NCBI GenBank assembly: GCA_020200675.1
Contig: JAIVIG010000392.1
Location: 1-7,742, forward strand
Direction: 5' to 3'
DNA: 7,742 nucleotides
DNA from: Actinomycetota bacterium
GTDB lineage: Bacteria > Actinomycetota > Rubrobacteria > Rubrobacterales > Rubrobacteraceae
A program made the translations under genes and the position numbers. Positions 1-5,126 of the stretch are shown in pieces (within the stretch, counting starts at the first letter, position 1; every line of letters begins with the position of its first letter). A model generated the notes under the pieces. The model had not been told where the DNA came from and did no database searches. It was given only the letters and a program-made list of their open reading frames with translations.

Positions 1-257
1 TTCCAGTACCCCTCGATGTGGGGGCTGTGGGGGTCACCGTCTACGTCGCTGAAGTTGTGGTGCTTGCGATGGACGGCGACCCACTCCCTCGGCGAGATGC
101 TCGTGAGCATCCAGGTGCCGATGCGCATGAACATCGTCAGAGCCGGATGGAGCCGGATGGCCTTGTGCGAGAGGACCCGATGAAGGTAGATGGTGGTGAT
201 CAGGGTAGCCACCTCCGCCAGCACCAAGCCCACCAGTACAGCTACCACGTAGTCCAC
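1..257 (-). CDS. Membrane fatty acid (acyl-CoA/acyl-lipid) desaturase, N-terminal part, cut by window edge
   Basis: This is the first 85 codons of a membrane-bound di-iron desaturase that inserts a double bond into fatty acyl chains and so keeps membranes fluid. The translation shows a hydrophobic first helix (about residues 1-22), then the first histidine box HRVLSH (H-x4-H), a second hydrophobic stretch, and the second box HRKHH followed by NFSDVDGDPHSP. The order and spacing are those of the stearoyl-CoA (OLE1-like) desaturase family. The third histidine box lies beyond the edge. The start is a GTG at 257, chosen because AGGAGAG (plus-strand 261-267) sits just upstream and no ATG is available. 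The gene lies downstream of the cold shock gene on the same strand, with a terminator between them, which fits a role in low-temperature adaptation. Family assignment is firm; substrate and double-bond position are not visible. Confidence 0.88.
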   Translation of the reverse strand, partial: MDYVVAVLVGLVLAEVATLITTIYLHRVLSHKAIRLHPALTMFMRIGTWMLTSISPREWVAVHRKHHNFSDVDGDPHSPHIEGYW

Positions 258-329
258 GAACTCTCCTCGTCTACCCGCAAGATCTCGCCCGCAGGCTGGC
301 GTCTGCTTGCCTCATCACCCCCCGAAAAG

Positions 330-359
330 AAGGACCAGGGCGCGTGCGCCCCGGTCCTT
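330..359 (-). terminator. Intrinsic terminator after the cold shock gene
   Basis: A 7-bp outer stem (AAGGACC with GGTCCTT), one A/C mismatch and a GC-rich inner stem around a 4-nt CGTG-type loop form a strong hairpin. On the minus strand it is followed by the T-rich run TTCTTTTC. It lies about 37 nt past the cold shock stop codon and before the desaturase start, so it should end most cold shock transcripts before the desaturase gene. Confidence 0.8.
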
Positions 360-395
360 ACACTCTCCCGAGTTGCTGTTTTGTGGTCCCGCTAG

Positions 396-599
396 TTAAG
401 CGGGAGAGACGTTCTCCGCCTGCATTCCCTTTCTGCCCTGGGTCGCCTCATAGGTGACCTTGGCACCCTCTTCAAGGGACTTGAACCCTTCACCCGCTAT
501 GCCGGTATGGTGCACGAAGAGATCTTCGCCCCCGTCATCCGGGGAGATGAACCCGTACCCCTTCTCGTCGCTGAACCACTTAACCGTTCCTTGGGCCAT
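396..599 (-). CDS. csp: Cold shock protein, CspA family
   Basis: The 67-residue product is a single cold shock domain, the standard length for the family. It is a five-stranded beta barrel that binds single-stranded RNA and DNA, melts mRNA secondary structure and can act as a transcription antiterminator. RNP1 (KGYGFISP, residues 13-20) and RNP2 (LFVHH, residues 27-31) are intact, and the N-terminal GTVKWF is typical. The ATG at 599 is preceded by AAAGGTGG (plus-strand 610-617), a near-consensus ribosome site about 10 nt away. The leader is long and structured (see the promoter and hairpin entries), as in other cold shock genes. The desaturase follows on the same strand. Identity is very secure; whether it is cold-induced or constitutive cannot be read from the sequence. 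Confidence 0.97.
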   Translation of the reverse strand: MAQGTVKWFSDEKGYGFISPDDGGEDLFVHHTGIAGEGFKSLEEGAKVTYEATQGRKGMQAENVSPA

Positions 600-604
600 G
601 TGTT

Positions 605-634
605 GGAGCCCACCTTTCTTTTTCTATGGGCTCC
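605..634 (-). promoter_or_regulatory. Leader hairpin presenting the csp ribosome binding site
   Basis: A perfect 7-bp inverted repeat (GGAGCCC and GGGCTCC) encloses a 16-nt A-rich loop in the mRNA just before the csp start. The ribosome site AAAGGTGG is in the loop and runs two bases into the 3' arm. The geometry would let folding or protein binding change access to the start. The repeat is directly visible; a regulatory role is inferred. Confidence 0.45.
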
Positions 635-637
635 GCC

Positions 638-667
638 AAACAAAAACCTCCCCTTGTTGCAGGGAGG
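638..667 (-). terminator. Terminator-like hairpin inside the csp leader (candidate attenuator)
   Basis: On the minus strand CCTCCC and GGGAGG form a 6-bp GC-rich stem with a 9-nt loop, followed at once by TTTTTGTTT. This is the form of an intrinsic terminator. It lies downstream of the best csp promoter (707-732) and upstream of the csp start, so it would act as a leader attenuator. It could instead be the terminator of the gene ending at 852, but that stop is about 185 nt away and the csp promoter lies between. Confidence 0.5.
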
Positions 668-706
668 CGCTCGATCTGCTGCAAACCCACCTTCAATTAC
701 CCTTCT

Positions 707-732
707 AGTATAGCAGGCGTCGCCGGAGTCAA
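707..732 (-). promoter_or_regulatory. Probable csp promoter
   Basis: On the minus strand TTGACT (727-732) and TATACT (707-712) resemble the -35 and -10 boxes. The spacing is only 14 bp, shorter than the usual 16-18, so one of the two boxes may not be the one used. A 10-bp palindrome, TCTCCGGAGA (740-749), lies directly upstream. Transcription from here would give a leader of about 100 nt. Confidence 0.45.
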
Positions 733-800
733 CCATCTCTCTCCGGAGATCTGCAGTAGACCACGGCCGCCGGGGCGGTCGTCTCCATGCGCCCGGTCGA

Positions 801-831
801 CGGCGGGAGCTACGAGCGTAGCCCTCCGCCG
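801..831 (-). other. Strong stem-loop without a T-run, downstream of the DUF4926-like gene
   Basis: CGGCGG and GCTACG pair with CGTAGC and CCGCCG across a short loop, with a small internal asymmetry between the two helices. It begins about 20 nt beyond the stop at 852 on the minus strand. It may define the 3' end of that transcript, but no T-rich tract follows, so a standard intrinsic terminator is not supported. Confidence 0.4.
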
Positions 832-851
832 CCTCTACAAGCGTGAGGGTC

Positions 852-1103
852 TTAGCCCTCCAGGGTGTAAGAGAGCACCTTCGTTTCCGGCATGATCTCC
901 ACCAGGATCCAACCTCTCGTCTGGCCGGTGGAGTAAGGGATCTCTACGAAGGCCGTGACGCTGTCGTTGAGCAAGACCAGCTCGCGGATTATGCCCTGGT
1001 CGCCTCTCTCGACCTCCAGGGCCGGTACGTCTTCGGGTATAGAGATCAGGTCGCGTACCTCGTAGACGAGCGGCCTGCCCCGCTCACGCATCGGCGCTTC
1101 CAA
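852..1103 (-). CDS. Small DUF4926-like protein
   Basis: The 83-residue product has no signal peptide or membrane helix. Its middle (LISIPEDVPALEVERGDQG followed by IIRELVL) and its end (GWILVEIMPETKVLSYT) follow the pattern of DUF4926, small predicted all-beta proteins with a 'LxEDLPxxGLxRGDxGTVV' core and a later 'V-x-F' strand. Their biochemical function is not established; some such genes sit next to other small genes of unknown role. The start is taken as the TTG at 1103 because GAGGAGG (1110-1116) lies exactly 6 nt upstream. In-frame TTG 1130 and GTG 1127 have no such site, and ATG 1091 is too far from it. No partner gene of the kind sometimes seen with this family is adjacent. The gene is likely real; the family call is moderate. 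Confidence 0.6.
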   Translation of the reverse strand: MEAPMRERGRPLVYEVRDLISIPEDVPALEVERGDQGIIRELVLLNDSVTAFVEIPYSTGQTRGWILVEIMPETKVLSYTLEG

Positions 1104-1248
1104 AATAATCCTCCTCGAATACGACACCAATACAAGCCTACAATCTAGTTACAAACCCCTACGAAATCTTTGGCCCGGCGTCGAAAATTCCGGAGATGCG
1201 GGTAGGCCGTCTGGAGACATCCGACAGGCCAAGGGGCTGGAGAGGGCC

Positions 1249-1288
1249 GTACAGCAGTGTACAGCTCTACAACGTTCTCGGGTAAACT
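1249..1288 (+). promoter_or_regulatory. Promoter region of the SEC-C gene with a direct repeat
   Basis: TAAACT (1283-1288) fits the TANNNT form of an actinobacterial -10 box and lies 6 bases before the GTG at 1295, where transcription would be expected to begin. The heptamer GTACAGC occurs twice (1249-1255 and 1259-1265) with a 10-bp period, covering the -35 position. The repeats are certain; their use as an operator is inferred. Confidence 0.4.
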
Positions 1289-1294
1289 GCGGGT

Positions 1295-1939
1295 GTGCGA
1301 GTACCCATGCGGCAGATACCGGCGAAGTGCGGCTACTGCGGCTACCTGTTCCCATCGGGTTACGGTATCGACCCCGGCGTTACCGGCGCAGAGTTCAGCA
1401 TGAACGGATGGGAGAACGCGCCGGTATCCACGCCTTGCCCCATGTGCGGCAGGCGCAGGGGCCGTGTCCTTGCCGGAGAGTTCGAGTTCGTGAAGGACAC
1501 GGTGAAGTTCCTCTCCGGCCCCGAGAGCACGGTGAGGGACCTCGAACGGCTTGCGGCGTTCCTCGAAGACTTGCAAGGCACCGACGCGACCACCGACGAG
1601 ATACAGGAAAGGGCAGAGTCGGCGGGCCTCTCCAACCTCGTGAAGCCGCTCCTGGCAAACAGGCCGGCGCGCATGGAGTTGGCGACGTGGCTAGCTCTGC
1701 TAGTTGCTACCGTAACCCTTTGGGTTACGCTGAAGAGCGCCGGCAGCACGGACGAACCCGAGCCGAGCCAAGCGATCTACAACTACGGGGATCAGTACAA
1801 CATCACGGTACAAGCCCCCATGCCCACCGACGGGAACGCGGTAGTCAAGGCAGGGCGCAACGATCCCTGTCGGTGCGGCTCGGGCAAGAAGTTCAAGAAG
1901 TGCCACGGCGACCCCACGAGAGAGGTGCCAGACCCTTAG
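1295..1939 (+). CDS. Zinc ribbon, single membrane helix and SEC-C motif protein
   Basis: The 214-residue product has an N-terminal zinc ribbon with CGYC (C12, C15) and CPMC (C48, C51). A charged helical region (about 62-125) and one hydrophobic helix (about 129-146) follow. Next comes a short polar segment with YNYGDQYNITVQ (162-173), and last a SEC-C motif, GRNDPCRCGSGKKFKKCHG (C192, C194, C203, H204). SEC-C is the zinc-binding tail of SecA, also found on many unrelated proteins. With one helix, the zinc ribbon and SEC-C ends should lie on opposite sides of the membrane; which faces out is unclear. No catalytic domain is recognised and no function is assigned. The GTG at 1295 is chosen from its position just after a -10 box (leaderless mRNA); ATG 1307 is an alternative with no good ribosome site either. 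The following 134 bp to the convergent regulator contain no clear terminator. Confidence 0.8.
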   Translation: MRVPMRQIPAKCGYCGYLFPSGYGIDPGVTGAEFSMNGWENAPVSTPCPMCGRRRGRVLAGEFEFVKDTVKFLSGPESTVRDLERLAAFLEDLQGTDATTDEIQERAESAGLSNLVKPLLANRPARMELATWLALLVATVTLWVTLKSAGSTDEPEPSQAIYNYGDQYNITVQAPMPTDGNAVVKAGRNDPCRCGSGKKFKKCHGDPTREVPDP

Positions 1940-2066
1940 CTTCCGATTTAACTAAGGATCAGTTCGCGACCGAAGCTGTCACATAAACTGTCGGATGATC
2001 CAGCCCTGGTGGTCACGGCGCCAAGGGAGGCTGCTAGCGGACGCGAGCCGACTCCTGAGCACGAAA

Positions 2067-2089
2067 CGCCGGCTCACGGGCGTCCGGCG
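2067..2089 (-). terminator. Weak hairpin over the stop codon of the AraC-type gene
   Basis: CGCCGG pairs with CCGGCG around an 11-nt loop that contains the regulator's TGA stop. On the minus strand only TTT follows. It could mark a 3' end but is a poor intrinsic terminator. Confidence 0.25.
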
Positions 2090-3000
2090 CGGCGCCACCC
2101 GAGCGGGGTCGCGCCGTGGGCGCGCCTGAACGTCCTCACGAAGTAGGCGGGGTCGCCATAGCCTACCCTCCTGCCGACCTCCTCCGCCGCAAGGTCGGTC
2201 TGAACGAGCAATTTGCGCGCCTCCGCCATCCTGCGCTCGGAGATCCACTCTCCGACCGCCCGCCCCGTCTTGCGTCTCACGACCGTGGTGAGGTGGCTCC
2301 TCGACAGACCCACCGCGCGCGCCACATCCCTGAGCGAGATACGCTCACCGTAGTGCTCTTCTATGAAGCCGAAGACCTCGGCCAGCAGGGGCTCGTCCTT
2401 GAGCCTGAGGTCCCCCACCACATCCGCCGCCAGCCTCGACAACTCCACGAGAAGTAGGGTCAGATGCGAAAGAACGGCCTCCCGGTAGCCGTCGCGGCGC
2501 TCGCGCAGCTCAAGGTCCAGGGCCGAGAAACGCCAGGACCACGAGGGCCTGTCCTCTGGCGGCACCTTCAGACGTTGGGCGCCAGGGTTCCCGGCGCCCC
2601 GGACGAAAGGGAGCAGCAGCGGGTGGGAACGCCAGGAGAGAAAAGCGCCAGGCGCCTGTGATCCGAGTACCTCCAGCGGGAAGAAGACGCCCCAGCCCTC
2701 CGCCCCTCGGAGGCCACTCGCGTCTTCGCCCACCCCAACCACCTCGCCGGGTGCGATGACGTACGCGTCCCCGGCCTCCACCGGCCACTGGCGGTCTCCC
2801 AACCGCAATGAACCGCCACCCCGCCCGAAGTAGGCGAGAACCAGGAAGTCGTGGGAATGGGCGTGCGCTTCGGGTATTCCACTCGGGGAGAGTTCGTGGC
2901 CCAACCTGATGACGCTCACGGGCGGGACCCCGGGCACCGCCTCGTAGGTATAGACCGGCGGCCCATCACCCCGGCTGCCGAGTATCCTCGTCGTGTCCAT
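2074..3000 (-). CDS. AraC-family transcriptional regulator
   Basis: The 308-residue product has the usual two-domain layout of AraC regulators. The N-terminal half (about 20-125) is a cupin-type sensor domain with HAHSHDFLVLAYFGRGGG and the GDAYVIAPGEV strand pair; it should bind a small effector. The C-terminal part (about 203-305) carries two helix-turn-helix units. The first is ISLRDVARAVGLSRSHLTTV (221-240). The second is EEVGRRVGYGDPAYFVRTFR (273-292), ending with the family's GATPLGWRR (P299). The start is ATG 3000, preceded by GGGAAGGAT about 4 nt away; the frame stays open to 3300 but its upstream residues are arginine-rich and unlike the family. The gene is divergent from the methyltransferase and shares about 230 bp of upstream DNA with it. 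It may regulate that gene, itself, or both; the effector is unknown. Confidence 0.93.
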   Translation of the reverse strand: MDTTRILGSRGDGPPVYTYEAVPGVPPVSVIRLGHELSPSGIPEAHAHSHDFLVLAYFGRGGGSLRLGDRQWPVEAGDAYVIAPGEVVGVGEDASGLRGAEGWGVFFPLEVLGSQAPGAFLSWRSHPLLLPFVRGAGNPGAQRLKVPPEDRPSWSWRFSALDLELRERRDGYREAVLSHLTLLLVELSRLAADVVGDLRLKDEPLLAEVFGFIEEHYGERISLRDVARAVGLSRSHLTTVVRRKTGRAVGEWISERRMAEARKLLVQTDLAAEEVGRRVGYGDPAYFVRTFRRAHGATPLGWRRAGRP

Positions 3001-3154
3001 ACCGATCCTTCCCGTCCTCGTCCAACACCCGAGCCCCGCGGAGACTCTCAGCCGAGCCGCTCCCATGCACGGCCCGTGGCCTCGCCGGCAGAACCGCCGC
3101 GTCACACATGATGATAAACGAGAAATCGTTATATAAAACCAAAATATCCGCTCT

Positions 3155-3182
3155 TTGCGGCTCCGATCCGGCCGTCTATATT
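3155..3182 (+). promoter_or_regulatory. Probable methyltransferase promoter in the divergent region
   Basis: TTGCGG (3155-3160) and TATATT (3177-3182), spaced by 16 bp, form a reasonable -35/-10 pair. Transcription would start near 3189, leaving about 40 nt before the ATG at 3231. The surrounding AT-rich segment (about 3108-3150) probably also holds the promoter of the divergent AraC-type gene, for which no convincing box pair was found. Confidence 0.45.
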
Positions 3183-3230
3183 GGTCTCGTACCGAAACAT
3201 CGTCTTGTAGACGCGGATGAAAGGACTGGT

Positions 3231-3956
3231 ATGAGCGCGACGGCCGAAGGGCACCGCAAGACCTACGTCCCGGGCATGGGGCATGACCGGCTGCTACCAC
3301 TTTACGATCCTCTGTGCAGGTTGCTTGGCATGGCCAAGGTGCACCGGCCGCTGGTGGATCAGGCGGGCATCCGGCCGGGTCAGAGGGTTTTGGAGATCGG
3401 CTGCGGCACCGGGAACCTAGCGCTCCTCGTCAAGCGCCTCCACCCGGACGCGGAGGTCGTCGGGGTCGAGCCCGACCCGAAGGCGCTCGCCCGCGCGAGG
3501 AAAAAATCCGAACGGAGAGCGCTTAGCATTCAACTGGACCGCGGGTTCGCGGAGCAGCTCCCCTACCCGGACGGGTCGTTCGACCGGGTTCTCTCCGCCT
3601 TCATGTTCCACCATCTCAGGCCGAACGAGAAAGAGGCGACGCTACGCGAAGTACGGCGCGTGCTCAAACCCGGCGGCTCCCTGCATCTGCTCGACTTCGG
3701 GGGAGCGAAGGTGTCATCCGACGGCTTCATGGCTCGCCTGTCCCACCGAAACAAGCTCCTGCGAGACAACTTCGGGGACCGCATCCCGACGCTCATGCGA
3801 GAAGCGGGTTTGACGGACCCGACGGAGGTGAACCATCGGGTCAGGAGGGTATTGGGGCGCGTCACGTACTACCGTGCAGTCGTACCGCTTGCGGAGTCCG
3901 ACAGTACCCAACCCGGCGAGGGTCCGCGCAAAGAGGTCAGAGGGCAAACGCCGTGA
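3231..3956 (+). CDS. Class I SAM-dependent methyltransferase
   Basis: The 241-residue product is a small Rossmann-type methyltransferase that moves a methyl group from S-adenosylmethionine to an unknown acceptor. Motif I, VLEIGCGTGN (53-62), binds the methionine part of the cofactor. E80 at the end of VVGVE should bind the ribose. AEQLPYPDGSFDRVLSAFMFHHL (108-129, split by its acidic turn) and LKPGGSLHLLDFG (145-157) are the later conserved strands. The N-terminal segment before motif I resembles the UbiE/Coq5 group, but that does not fix the substrate. ATG 3231 is chosen because GAAAGGA lies about 6 nt upstream; the open frame back to 3108 overlaps the promoter and looks non-coding. The stop overlaps the next start (GTGA), so the two are translationally coupled. 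Confidence 0.92.
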   Translation: MSATAEGHRKTYVPGMGHDRLLPLYDPLCRLLGMAKVHRPLVDQAGIRPGQRVLEIGCGTGNLALLVKRLHPDAEVVGVEPDPKALARARKKSERRALSIQLDRGFAEQLPYPDGSFDRVLSAFMFHHLRPNEKEATLREVRRVLKPGGSLHLLDFGGAKVSSDGFMARLSHRNKLLRDNFGDRIPTLMREAGLTDPTEVNHRVRRVLGRVTYYRAVVPLAESDSTQPGEGPRKEVRGQTP

Positions 3957-4780
3957 GGTACACGAACCTGTCGCCACCCTGGCGCAAACTTCTGCTCACC
4001 GTGCATGTGGCGACGGCCGTCAGTGTGCTCGGCACGGACCTGGTGTTGCTGGTGCTGGGAATCTCCAGCGTACGCGGGGCGGACCCCCGAACCATCTACC
4101 CGGCTGCTGACCTGATCGCAACGTGGTTGCTGGCGCCGCTCGCCGTCGTTGCCCTCGGCACCGGTGTTCTGCTGGGCCTGCTGACGCGGTGGGGCTTGTT
4201 CAGGTATTGGTGGGTGACGATCAAGCTGACGCTCACGGCGATCCTGACCGGCGTCATCCTCTTCGTGCTCGTGCCTCGCGAGGAACAACGTCGCCGCCTG
4301 AGCGGGCGGCTCGTCACCGAGGTGATGAACGCGCCGGACGCCCCGGACGCGCTCACGGGCGCGATCGAGCGCGGGCGAGCCCTCCAAGACGAGCCGGACC
4401 TCGATCTATTGTGGCGATCATACTGCCAGCGCTTCAGCATTGAACATGCGATTCGCTTCATAAAAGAGCGGCTGGGATGGGTGAGGCCAAAAGTGAGGCA
4501 TCCTGAGCAGGCCGACCGCTGGACTTGGCTGATCCTTGCCGCCTACGCGCAACTGCTGTTGGCGCGCGGGATAGTGGCCGACCGCAGGCTGCCGTGGGAG
4601 AAGCCGCTGGCGGTGGAGAAGCTCACACCCTACCGGGTCCTACGAAGTTTCGCTGCACTCTTGCCACTGCTGGGCACCCCGGCCGAAGCGCCGAAACCCC
4701 GCGGAAGGTCTCCAGGGCGGCCTAAAGGCAGCCTTTCTGGGCCAGCGAGAAGATACCCGGCCATAAAAAAGGCGGCATAG
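3953..4780 (+). CDS. Chimeric frame: DUF2269-like membrane protein fused to a transposase C-terminus
   Basis: Residues 1 to about 145 form an integral membrane protein with three clear helices (about 13-38, 53-78, 85-107). It carries the RWGLFRYWWVTIKL loop and strongly resembles the DUF2269-type family, whose function is unknown. Such proteins usually continue through a basic, polar stretch into a fourth helix. Here that stretch (about 109-145) leads from about residue 146 into unrelated sequence. The second part (146-275) is the end of a DDE transposase with the IS4-superfamily YREK signature: Y157, R160, E164 and K171 in exact Y-x2-R-x3-E-x6-K spacing. It then reads LGWVRPK and PEQADRWTWLILAAYAQLLL. 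The GTG start overlaps the methyltransferase stop. The membrane protein has thus lost its C-terminus and the transposase its first two catalytic aspartates. The hybrid is probably a decayed gene, though the frame is intact. Confidence 0.75.
   Translation: MRYTNLSPPWRKLLLTVHVATAVSVLGTDLVLLVLGISSVRGADPRTIYPAADLIATWLLAPLAVVALGTGVLLGLLTRWGLFRYWWVTIKLTLTAILTGVILFVLVPREEQRRRLSGRLVTEVMNAPDAPDALTGAIERGRALQDEPDLDLLWRSYCQRFSIEHAIRFIKERLGWVRPKVRHPEQADRWTWLILAAYAQLLLARGIVADRRLPWEKPLAVEKLTPYRVLRSFAALLPLLGTPAEAPKPRGRSPGRPKGSLSGPARRYPAIKKAA
4388..4780 (+). mobile_element. Remnant of an IS4-superfamily insertion sequence (transposase C-terminus)
   Basis: Codons here contain more A/T at third positions (cta ttg tgg cga tca) than the membrane-protein part just before, which supports a different origin. 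The encoded segment holds the third catalytic acid E164 within the YREK signature. It also holds a proline- and arginine-rich tail (KPRGRSPGRPKGS), as in actinobacterial transposases of this kind. The left end and the N-terminal two thirds of the element are missing. No terminal inverted repeat or target duplication can be identified, so the right end is uncertain and may lie some tens of bases past the stop. Confidence 0.75.
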
Positions 4781-5126
4781 ACAGGATAAATTCGCGGATC
4801 CACAGTGAACTACGAACCATCGTTAGATCACGCGTTGTTAAAAGCGAAGCTTAGAGCTTGCGCCAATGGGCTGGCAACTCTTGCCCCTTTCGGAATCGTG
4901 GTCCTCAGCCGGGGCCGGGCGCTTCCCTGTCTCCCGTTCGACTCTCGAACATCTCCTTGCCCTTCTGGGTCAGCTTGAAGAACAGGTTTCCGTAAGGATC
5001 TACTCCTCCCGTAGCTTGCCAGCCGTACGGATCGTCCGACCGCTAGTTTAAGCAAGCGCCAACGCGACCTCACGGACACCCTCGCCGAGCAGAGTTCGGG
5101 TAGGCGACCTCGCTATCTGCCTACGG
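4781..5126. other. Gene-poor stretch with decayed sequence
   Basis: No gene with a start and ribosome site is supported on either strand. The first 80 bp are relatively AT-rich and may include the right end of the insertion remnant. The rest contains short stretches with coding-like codon use on the minus strand, interrupted by stops (see the fragment at 4905-5042), which suggests gene decay next to the insertion. Confidence 0.5.
4905..5042 (-). pseudogene. Possible C-terminal fragment of an unknown protein
   Basis: A minus-strand frame of 45 codons between a TAG and a TGA reads like genuine protein: DDPYGWQATGGVDPYGNLFF followed by KLTQKGKEMFESRTGDRE. Codons are GC-rich at the third position. 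There is no start codon with a ribosome site, and the preceding frame is closed by stops. It contains the short repeat DPYG. It may be the tail of a gene lost when the neighbouring insertion arrived or was deleted. No family is recognised, and chance cannot be excluded. Confidence 0.25.

Noticed and set aside
1145..1576. Minus-strand 143-residue frame upstream of the DUF4926-like gene
   Set aside because: It overlaps the SEC-C gene, whose zinc motifs are convincing, and its own product shows no family features.
1940..2066. Inverted repeat GGATCA/TGATCC as a terminator of the SEC-C gene
   Set aside because: The loop is more than 30 nt and no T-run follows.
3108..3230. Upstream extension of the methyltransferase from 3108
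   Set aside because: The segment is AT-rich and contains the likely promoter boxes; ATG 3231 has its own ribosome site and gives a normal-length protein.
2998..3300. Upstream extension of the AraC-type gene to 3300
   Set aside because: The extra 100 residues are arginine- and cysteine-rich, unlike the family, and cover the divergent promoter; ATG 3000 has a good ribosome site.
4828..5079. Minus-strand 83-residue frame in the gene-poor stretch
   Set aside because: Arginine- and serine-rich composition typical of an antisense or out-of-frame reading, no ribosome site.
5098..5126. GTAGGC/GCCTAC hairpin downstream of the MauJ-like stop as a terminator
   Set aside because: Only 6 bp, a 13-nt loop and no T-run.
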